DNA of 64,000 nucleotides from DATKHR01 sp036557365 (GTDB lineage Bacteria; Acidobacteriota; Vicinamibacteria; Vicinamibacterales; CAVVIG01), in NCBI GenBank assembly GCA_036557365.1, contig DATBHR010000040.1, positions 25,135 to 89,134 of the forward strand, in the 5' to 3' direction. Numbering within the stretch: the stretch's first letter is position 1; each line of letters begins with the position of its first letter. Position numbers and translations under genes: made by a program. Below the pieces are notes generated by a model that ran no database searches, was not told where the DNA came from, and saw only the letters and a list, made by a program, of their open reading frames with translations. Of the stretch, positions 15,297 through 21,623 are shown piece after piece.

Positions 15297-16058
15297 CTAC
15301 TTCTTGGGGACCTTGATCCGGCCTTCCCAGAGGCTCTTGTTATTCTCCTCGCAGGAATATTCCATCATCTCCCAGTCGGTGCGCAGCGTCAGCGTCCGCG
15401 TGCTCTTCCACGGGCGCGTGAACGTCTTGGGATCGTCGACGATCATCTCGTGCGTGATGTGGCCGAGATCCGGCCGCGTGAAGCGCTGCACGAGATGAAG
15501 CTGGTCGCTGTGCGGGTGTCCGACGGTGTCGAGCCGTGTCTTGCCGTTGAAGTTGACGGTGTCGATCACCAGCGTGTCGCCTTCCCAGTGACCGACGGAA
15601 TCGCCGAACCACGTGGGGATGCCGCGGCGGTGCGGACGCCCGTCGATCGGCGCGACCGTGAACCACGAATTCTGCTCGAAGAGGAACGACAGGTACGTAT
15701 CGTTCTGCATGATCTGCATCGGCTCCGGCGTGTTGATGGAGCGCGTCATGCCGAACGGAAGGCACGCGCCGGTGTAGTCGCCCTCGGCCGCGTCGTACTT
15801 CTTCCAGTCCGCTTCTCCCCATGGCGTGAACGGGAGATCGGCGACGCCCTTGAAGTCCTTGCTGTCCTTCGTCAGGTCCGGGACGTACGGCTTTTCCCAG
15901 ACGCCGCTGAAATCGACTTTGCCCGAGGCCGTCCGCGGCGTCGGACCTGACGGCGGCTTGTACTCCTGCTGCGCCGCCACCACCATCGGCAGTACGGCGA
16001 CGGCGAAGATGCCGATCGCCGCGAGCCGAGCTCTCGTGACGCCCTCGATGATCTTCAC
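15297..16058 (-). CDS. Exported conserved protein of unknown function
   Basis: A 253-aa protein with signal-like segment GVTRARLAAIGIFAVAVLPMVVAAQ. The body opens RTASGKVDFSGVWEKPYVPD and continues PFTPWGEADWKKYDAAEGDYTGACLPFGMTRSINTP, IMQNDTYLSFLFEQNSWFTVAPIDGRPH, WFGDSVGHWEGDTLVIDTVNFNGKTRLD, and HSDQLHLVQRFTRPD. This 'FSGVW ... GDSVGHWEGDTLVIDT' arrangement is a widespread acidobacterial and proteobacterial exported family without an assigned reaction. It resembles lipocalin-like beta-barrels. GTG 16058 is preceded by TAGGAG (8-nt spacing), so I prefer it to an ATG 16 codons upstream. It follows the DUF6152 gene by 10 nt, a two-gene operon; such pairs are common. Confidence 0.8.
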   Translation of the reverse strand: MKIIEGVTRARLAAIGIFAVAVLPMVVAAQQEYKPPSGPTPRTASGKVDFSGVWEKPYVPDLTKDSKDFKGVADLPFTPWGEADWKKYDAAEGDYTGACLPFGMTRSINTPEPMQIMQNDTYLSFLFEQNSWFTVAPIDGRPHRRGIPTWFGDSVGHWEGDTLVIDTVNFNGKTRLDTVGHPHSDQLHLVQRFTRPDLGHITHEMIVDDPKTFTRPWKSTRTLTLRTDWEMMEYSCEENNKSLWEGRIKVPKK

Positions 16059-16068
16059 GGCAGATCTC

Positions 16069-16488
16069 CTACCGCTTCGGCGCGTCGCCGGACGACGAAC
16101 CCGCAAAGACGCTGCGTCCGTCGGGAAGCTTCACGACGCGCATGTTGCACGTCTTCGATCCGTCCTTGGCGAGATAGCCCTCGATGGACACCTGGTCGCC
16201 CGATTTCAGCGACTCGCGGTTCCAGCCGTTGCGCGTGAGCGCGTTGGGCGCGCCGCCTTCGCACTGCCAGTGCTGCACGCCGGACGGATCGGCCGCCTTC
16301 GCGTCCTTCACGTCCACGTAGAGCCAGATGTGCGGGTTCAGCCATTCCAGCTTCGTCACCGTGCCGGCGAGCGTGACCGGTTTGTTGGCGTCGAATTCTG
16401 CCGCGAAGGAGTGATGCGCGTCCGCGGGGCTTGTAGCCGCCGCGGCGATGAGGACGACGACGCCAACGAGAAGCGGTGTCCGGTTCAT
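16069..16488 (-). CDS. DUF6152-family periplasmic protein
   Basis: A 139-aa protein: signal peptide MNRTPLLVGVVVLIAAAATSPADA, then HHSFAAEFDANKPVTLAGTVTKLEWLNPHIWLYVDVKD, the defining opening of DUF6152. There is a GGAPNALTRNGW segment, GDQVSIEGYLAKDGSKTCNMRVVKL and PDGRSVFAGSS. The fold is probably an OB-like barrel. The N-terminal His-His of the mature protein and the Cys pair (HWQCEGG, KTCNM) could bind a metal, but no function is known. The ATG at 16488 follows AAGGAG by 7 nt. Upstream gene of the pair with 15297-16058. Confidence 0.82.
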   Translation of the reverse strand: MNRTPLLVGVVVLIAAAATSPADAHHSFAAEFDANKPVTLAGTVTKLEWLNPHIWLYVDVKDAKAADPSGVQHWQCEGGAPNALTRNGWNRESLKSGDQVSIEGYLAKDGSKTCNMRVVKLPDGRSVFAGSSSGDAPKR

Positions 16489-16603
16489 GGTCGACTCCTT
16501 GAACGTCCGCCGAGGCCCGATGTGCGCACTCTTGTACACCGGAGTGCGCGCGGCCGCAAGAGGACTGATGGCCATCGGGACGTGTGCGGCGCCCGGCTCA
16601 CTT

Positions 16604-17089
16604 TTAGAGTTGCCTGTACATCACGAAGGCGTCGACGAAGCCGTGGACGGGATGTCGAAACGCGCGCGGCAGCCGGCCGACGATTTCAAAGCCATATGCC
16701 TGCCAGGTCCTGACCGCGCGCTCGTTGGTGCTAACGACGAAGTTGAACTGCATCGCGCGGAACCCCCGCTGGTTCGCGCGGTCGAGCGAGTGCTCGAGCA
16801 TCGCGCGACCGACGCCGCCGCCCTGCGCGGACGTCGACGTCATGTAGCCGCAATTCGCGACATGGCTGCCGCCGCCGCCCTGGTTCGCGCATAAAAAGTA
16901 CGTCCCGACGACTTCGCTGTCGCGCTCGGCGACGAACACCTGGTGATCGTCGCGGAACCAGTAGGCGAGTGCCGCGTCTCGTGTGATGTCGCGCGGCTGC
17001 GTGTACGTTTCGCCGGCGCGGAGGACGGGCTCGAGGATCGCCCACACCGCGTCGCGATCTTCGATTCGGGCGGAGCGGATCAGCGTCAC
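16604..17089 (-). CDS. GNAT-family N-acetyltransferase
   Basis: A 161-aa single-domain acetyltransferase. It shows the GNAT order: IRSARIEDRDAVWAIL (beta1-alpha1), VFVAERDSEVVGTYFLCAN (beta3-beta4), the acetyl-CoA pyrophosphate loop QGGGVGRAMLEHSLDRANQ (Q/R-x-x-G-x-G/A type), and NERAVRTWQAYGFEIVGRLPRAF with HPVHGFVDAFVMYR at the end. The pattern is close to PhnO/L-amino-acid N-acetyltransferase-like enzymes, but the acceptor is unknown. It lies 15 nt after the stop of the M28-type peptidase and is probably co-transcribed. Confidence 0.88.
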   Translation of the reverse strand: MTLIRSARIEDRDAVWAILEPVLRAGETYTQPRDITRDAALAYWFRDDHQVFVAERDSEVVGTYFLCANQGGGGSHVANCGYMTSTSAQGGGVGRAMLEHSLDRANQRGFRAMQFNFVVSTNERAVRTWQAYGFEIVGRLPRAFRHPVHGFVDAFVMYRQL

Positions 17090-17104
17090 GCCGGCACTCT
17101 GCGG

Positions 17105-18625
17105 TTACGGCCGCTGAACGGTGCCCGGCGACGCCGGATCCACGATGTCCTTCAGATCGAGCTTGTTGACGTCGTCGATCAACTTCGCGTACGCGCGCGT
17201 GATCGATTCAAGGCCGGCGGCCGGAATGATGTCGGGCGTGTCGTGATCGGAATGGTAGAAGGCGTTCGATTCGATGACTTCGATGCCCGGCGCGTCCTCG
17301 ACGAGCTTGCTCAGGTCGCCGGCGACGGCGAACCGCGTCGACGGCAGCTCGTACAGGCCGACGCCGAACAGCCTGAAGTCGTCCACCAGCAGCTCCGCGA
17401 GGCGATGGCTTCGGCCGACGAAGAATCGATGCGCCGTGACCGTGTTCGACTTCCGCAGCACGCTGCCGAAGAGATACGTCTGCGTCGTCGTCACATGTTC
17501 AGCGTTGATGATGAGCGCGGTCTTCTCGAAGAAGCTTCTCCCCGTGTCGTGCAGCTTCTGGAGGCTGATGTCCGGCGTGACGTGATGACCGATCGGCACC
17601 ATGAACGTGATCGTGCGGCGCCGCCGCTCCTTCGGTACCTTGGTGAAGTACTCGATCAAGCCCAGCATGGACGCGACACCAGACGCATTGTCGACCGCGG
17701 CTTCCCAGAAGCCGTCGGAGTGCGCGATGATGAGGATGTTCTCGTCCGTCATTCCTGGCAGCACACCCCACACAGCCGCAGGCCTGAGGTTCTGTCGAAT
17801 GTCGACGGAGAGCTCGACGTGCACTTTCACCGGCGCATCGCGTTCGATCATCTCGCGCGCGACGCGGCCGTCGTCCTGCCCGAGCGAAAACCACGGCACC
17901 TTCGTCTGGTTCGGTCCTTCGCCGCCGCTGCCCCATAACTGCGTTGCGAAGTTGCCCGGGATGCCGAGCACGATCAGGATCGCGGCGGCGCCTTTGTCCT
18001 CCGCGATTTTCATCGCGCCATCGGTGCGCGCCGAATGATTCAGCGCGCTCGGCGTCGGCACGCTGTAGATGAACACCGCCTTGCCGCGGACGTCGCGGCC
18101 GGCGAAGTCGGCCGGTGTGCCGAGACCGACGTAGACGGCATCGAGATCGAGGCCGCCGGCCGGAGTCGCCGAACACCGCAGGACCGGTTGCGCCGTTTTC
18201 AGCGAAACGGTCTGGCCTGCCTGCGATACTCGAACCTGCCACGACGTCGGATACCACGTCGGCAGCAGCGGATGCTCCTCGAGCCGCACGTCGCTCAAAC
18301 CAAGATCCTTGAATTTCGCCGCGAGCATGTTCTGCGTTTCGACGTGCGCGGGCGTGCCGGTGATGCGGCCCCACCACTGATTGCCGGCGTCGCGGCTCTT
18401 CCGCGAAATCGCCGCCAGCTGCTCGACGTAGCCGTGAAGATGTGTGCCCTCGATACGACCGTACTCGCGCGCCGATTCCGGCAGCGGCCATTGCAGGAAG
18501 CTTTCGGCCAGCGGCTTGATGGGAGGCGCAAGGAGCGGACGCGCGGGTGGTTGCGGAGGCTGTTCCTGCGCGCCGGCGGCAGCAAAAGCGAGGACGGCGA
18601 TCGTGACGATGGTGAGTGCGCGCAC
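17105..18625 (-). CDS. Secreted M28-family metallopeptidase-like protein
   Basis: A 506-aa exported protein with signal MRALTIVTIAVLAFAAAGAQ. A PA-like insert (residues ~150-260) contains GKAVFIYSVPTPSAL ... KGAAAILIVLG. The M28 aminopeptidase core follows: H302-S-D304 (IIAHSDG, where most family members have HxD) and D312 in VDNASGVASML, the second zinc bridge. A late H458 sits in YHSDHDTPD. The usual Glu-Glu pair after 'fva-f--EE-GL-GS' is replaced by TFMVPIGHHVTPD, so catalysis may differ or be lost. Expected location is the periplasm. First gene of an operon with the GNAT gene; divergent from the ion channel gene. Confidence 0.82.
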   Translation of the reverse strand: MRALTIVTIAVLAFAAAGAQEQPPQPPARPLLAPPIKPLAESFLQWPLPESAREYGRIEGTHLHGYVEQLAAISRKSRDAGNQWWGRITGTPAHVETQNMLAAKFKDLGLSDVRLEEHPLLPTWYPTSWQVRVSQAGQTVSLKTAQPVLRCSATPAGGLDLDAVYVGLGTPADFAGRDVRGKAVFIYSVPTPSALNHSARTDGAMKIAEDKGAAAILIVLGIPGNFATQLWGSGGEGPNQTKVPWFSLGQDDGRVAREMIERDAPVKVHVELSVDIRQNLRPAAVWGVLPGMTDENILIIAHSDGFWEAAVDNASGVASMLGLIEYFTKVPKERRRRTITFMVPIGHHVTPDISLQKLHDTGRSFFEKTALIINAEHVTTTQTYLFGSVLRKSNTVTAHRFFVGRSHRLAELLVDDFRLFGVGLYELPSTRFAVAGDLSKLVEDAPGIEVIESNAFYHSDHDTPDIIPAAGLESITRAYAKLIDDVNKLDLKDIVDPASPGTVQRP

Positions 18626-18709
18626 GGAACCGCCTTTCTGGCGGCGTCATTCTACACGTGGAACGACGATCCCGGCTGACTTCTGACGAATGATGCGCGA
18701 TGATGCGAC

Positions 18710-19126
18710 GTGATTTTCAGAGTTGTCATCGCAGGCTGTCTGCTGACTAGCTGCGTCCTGATTCACGCCGGCGGCGTCGCAGCCGCGATGCGCCACGTCC
18801 ATCGTCGACTGCCGGCAGAAGAGCGATTCTGGCCGTGGACATGGCTGTTCGTCCGCCTCGCGGGCTGGATGATCACGCTCCACCTGGTCGAGATCGCGGC
18901 GTGGGCCATCGTGTACGTGTGGCGGGACGCCCTGCCGAATCTGCAAAACGCTTTCTACTTCAGCGCAGTGACCTACACGACGACGGGGTATGGCGATGTC
19001 GTGCTGCCTGCCCAGTGGCAGATCGTTGCGGGTGTCGAGGCGCTGACGGGGATTTTGATGTGCGGCTGGTCCACGGGCTTCTTCTTCGCGGTCGTGAGCC
19101 GCATGTTCGAGGCCAGGCCTACGTGA
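18710..19126 (+). CDS. Two-transmembrane K+ channel-like protein
   Basis: A 138-aa membrane protein. Hydrophobic segments at ~1-25, ~40-68 and ~105-130 flank a pore loop NAFYFSAVTYTTTGYGD. Residues 91-96 are the K+ selectivity filter TTGYGD, followed by VVLPAQWQIVAGVEALTGILMCGWSTGFFFAVV. This is the Ion_trans_2 arrangement of minimal KcsA-like or MthK-pore-like channels, with no RCK or cyclic-nucleotide domain. The start is GTG 18710, the codon that precedes the first helix; no good Shine-Dalgarno is visible. It shares an 84-bp divergent region with the peptidase. Confidence 0.85.
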   Translation: MIFRVVIAGCLLTSCVLIHAGGVAAAMRHVHRRLPAEERFWPWTWLFVRLAGWMITLHLVEIAAWAIVYVWRDALPNLQNAFYFSAVTYTTTGYGDVVLPAQWQIVAGVEALTGILMCGWSTGFFFAVVSRMFEARPT

Positions 19127-19149
19127 CGAGGGCGTCATCGCTCACATCG

Positions 19150-19194
19150 GTTTCAGTCTCTGCCACAGCTGAGATGGCGGTGCCGGACTGAAAC
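19150..19194 (+). other. Inverted repeat / nested hairpin downstream of the channel gene
   Basis: GTTTCAGTC (19150-19158) pairs perfectly with GACTGAAAC (19186-19194). Inside, GCCA and TGGC pair around a short loop. There is no U-run, so it is not a classical terminator. It starts 24 bp after the channel stop and 100 bp before the RoxA-like gene. It may be a terminator-like 3' structure, an operator or a structured leader. Confidence 0.4.
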
Positions 19195-19293
19195 GAATAC
19201 GGCAGCTGCGTCACCAACGGTTGAGTGCAGGAACCATAAATCGGCCAGGTGACGCGTGTCTTGATGTACGCGTTCGATCAGAGGAGATGAAAC

Positions 19294-21285
19294 ATGAAGT
19301 GGTTTCTCTCGCTACGAGTGCTGCGCGCCCCGCACGCAACGGCTTCCGTATTCCTCGCGACCGTGTTCCTCGCCAGCGGCCTGTGGTACGTCACGCCTCT
19401 TCGCGCGGGAGGACCAGCGGAGTCGAGTCCGCAACAGCCATATCCGCCAGGCGACACGTACGAGTCAGGGTACGGACGGTACACGGACGAGCAGAAGCTC
19501 GGTCGCGACACCTGGTATTTCTGGACGGCCGGCGACGAGAAATTCTGGCGGAAGATGGCGGCCATCACGCAGGGCAACGTCGACTTGCTGATGTACGTGG
19601 ACTCACGGCGACACGATCGCCGATTCGAAACGCTCGGTGCGATCAACTATCCGAAATGTGAACCGGCGACCGCGCCCGACAAGTACGGCCTGTGGATGGA
19701 CGACTGCTCGGCGGCCGAACAGATTCCGCAGATTCCGGGGAAGCCCGTCGGCATCGTGGGACTCAGACGCTTCGACAACCCGGCGTTCGATCCTGCCAAG
19801 TGGAGCCTGGACGCCTACCTGAAGGATCGCAGCGCCGTCGAACCGCCGTATCTGATCGGAATGGCCTGCGGCTACTGTCATGTCGGGTTGAATCCGCTGA
19901 ACCCGCCGGCCGACCCGAATCACGCCACGTGGGCAAACCTGCATCCGACGATCGGCAACCAGTACCTCGAAGAGGGCAAGCTGTTCAGCATCAACATGAA
20001 ACCCTCTGACTTCCGGTGGCACGTGGCCAACCGCCAGCCGCCCGGAACGTCCGACACTTCGCGCTTCGCGACCGATCACATCAACAATCCGAACGCCATC
20101 AACACGATCTTCAACCTCGCGTACCGGCCGACGACGCCTGAAAAAATGCGGGACGGATCAATACGGGAGGTCAATCACATCCTGAAGGATGGCGCGGATT
20201 CGATCGGAGTGGCCGGCGCGTCGCTTCGCGTCTACGTCAACATCGGCATGTGCGGCGATTATTGGATCACGCTGCACGACCCCGTCATCGGCGTGAAGAA
20301 GGCGCAGCAGCCGTTCGACATGGACCACGCGCGCGCGACGTGCGAGGACTTCCGCAACACGGAAGCGCGCATGGCTGGCGCCGAGGCGTTTCTCAAGACG
20401 CTGACGCCGCTGCATCTGGCCGACGCGCCTGGCGGCTCCGCGTATGTCACCAAGACGTCTGACGTCCTTCGCCGTGGAAAGGTCGCGTTCGCGGACAACT
20501 GCGCGTCGTGCCACTCGAGTAAGCAGCCGCCGCAGGGGACGGCCGATGTCAAGGCGTGGTATCGCACGTCGGTGCTGGCCGACGATTTTCTGACCAACAA
20601 TTTCCTGTCCGACGACAAGCGCTACCCGGTCACGTTGATAGGGACGAATGTCGCCCGCTCGATTGGCAGCAACGCGACCCGCGGTCACATCTGGGATCAG
20701 TTCTCCTCGGAGACGTACAAGTCGCTGCCGTCGGCCGGCGCGTTGACCGGTTTGTACAATCCGCTCAACCCGCGCAAGCCTCTGAGCTTCACGCTGCCGG
20801 ATGGCGGACGCGGATACCTTCGAACCGCGTCGTTGACCAGCATCTGGGCGACCGCACCCTACCTGCACAACAACTCGCTCGGCATTTTCAACAGAGATCC
20901 ATCCGTGCAAGGCCGACTGACGGCGTTTCTGGATGGCATGGAGAAGCTCCTCTGGCCGGAGCTGAGGCTGGGTCCGCAGTCGATTGCGGTGACGACAACG
21001 GATAGTACGGTGACCGCGAGCGGCACCACCAAAGTGCTCCATGTGCCGATGGGGACGCCGGTGGACTACATCGCGCGCGTGGATCCGAGGCAGCTTGCGC
21101 AGATGGTGGCGCAATTTCCGGGAGTGGATCTTCTCCTCAAGCTGACTCCGGACGATGTGATTCTGGCCGGCCTGATCAAGCGCAACCTCGCGCCCGACTT
21201 CATCGCCGATCACGGGCACACATTCGGATCGGAGCTCTCCGACGAAGACAAGTGGGCGCTGATTGAGTTCCTGAAGACCTTCTAG
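19294..21285 (+). CDS. RoxA-like di-heme c-type cytochrome
   Basis: A 663-aa exported cytochrome with an N-terminal membrane or signal segment (~15-38). Two heme motifs are present: C192-G-Y-C195-H196 in MACGYCHVGLNPLNPP and C403-A-S-C406-H407 in NCASCHSS. The length, the ~211-residue spacing of the two sites, 'CxxCHVG-NPLNPPADPNH--WAN' and late 'TASLTSIWATAPYLHNNSLG' agree with the RoxA/RoxB-like di-heme oxygenase and cytochrome c peroxidase relatives. RoxA cleaves polyisoprene, but most homologues are uncharacterised, so rubber cleavage is not claimed. GAGGAG lies 8 nt before the ATG. It is a single-gene unit ending at a strong hairpin (21316-21343). Confidence 0.82.
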   Translation: MKWFLSLRVLRAPHATASVFLATVFLASGLWYVTPLRAGGPAESSPQQPYPPGDTYESGYGRYTDEQKLGRDTWYFWTAGDEKFWRKMAAITQGNVDLLMYVDSRRHDRRFETLGAINYPKCEPATAPDKYGLWMDDCSAAEQIPQIPGKPVGIVGLRRFDNPAFDPAKWSLDAYLKDRSAVEPPYLIGMACGYCHVGLNPLNPPADPNHATWANLHPTIGNQYLEEGKLFSINMKPSDFRWHVANRQPPGTSDTSRFATDHINNPNAINTIFNLAYRPTTPEKMRDGSIREVNHILKDGADSIGVAGASLRVYVNIGMCGDYWITLHDPVIGVKKAQQPFDMDHARATCEDFRNTEARMAGAEAFLKTLTPLHLADAPGGSAYVTKTSDVLRRGKVAFADNCASCHSSKQPPQGTADVKAWYRTSVLADDFLTNNFLSDDKRYPVTLIGTNVARSIGSNATRGHIWDQFSSETYKSLPSAGALTGLYNPLNPRKPLSFTLPDGGRGYLRTASLTSIWATAPYLHNNSLGIFNRDPSVQGRLTAFLDGMEKLLWPELRLGPQSIAVTTTDSTVTASGTTKVLHVPMGTPVDYIARVDPRQLAQMVAQFPGVDLLLKLTPDDVILAGLIKRNLAPDFIADHGHTFGSELSDEDKWALIEFLKTF

Positions 21286-21315
21286 AGCCGCCGACCCCTT
21301 TTCTACCTTCGCAGC

Positions 21316-21343
21316 CGAAGCCGGGCTTGTCCGCCCGGCTTCG
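21316..21343 (+). terminator. Hairpin terminator after the di-heme cytochrome gene
   Basis: CGAAGCCGGGC and GCCCGGCTTCG form a perfect 11-bp stem with the loop TTGTCC, 31 nt after the stop codon. The following sequence lacks a long U-run, so termination strength is uncertain. Confidence 0.55.
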
Positions 21344-21546
21344 CGACCAGAATCGGCGCCCCAGCTGATCATTAACCAACGCCTTCGAATCTTCGGTCAC
21401 GACACATCGCGCAGACGCACGGCGTCATGCTGATCTACGCACCATGACGCTTCGGAGATAGTTGGAGACATTCGGCGCAACCTGATGCGTGCGATTCCAA
21501 CGATCTGAAGAGAGCGATCTTTCGTGAAGTCGCGCCGCTTCCGATG

Positions 21547-21575
21547 TTGACAGCCGCGCGCGCGGCCATGACAAT
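21547..21575 (+). promoter_or_regulatory. Candidate sigma70 promoter of the TBDR-amidohydrolase-TBDR operon
   Basis: A perfect TTGACA (21547-21552), 17-nt spacer and GACAAT (21570-21575) precede the receptor ATG at 21624 by 48 bp. Confidence 0.5.
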
Positions 21576-21623
21576 CGCGGCCACCAAGTTTTCCTCCCAT
21601 CTGTCCCTTACGTGGAGGGCGCG

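Larger units (their letters stand above)
21286..21623 (+). other. Gene-free stretch: terminator hairpin, otherwise no recognisable gene
   Basis: These 338 bp contain the hairpin described separately and a candidate promoter close to the downstream receptor gene. Between them (about 21345-21545) I see no coding pattern, repeat or RNA structure. Confidence 0.5.

Noticed and set aside
19294..21285. Firm naming of the di-heme cytochrome as a rubber oxygenase
   Set aside because: Motif spacing fits RoxA-like proteins, but active-site residues could not be aligned and most homologues have unknown substrates.
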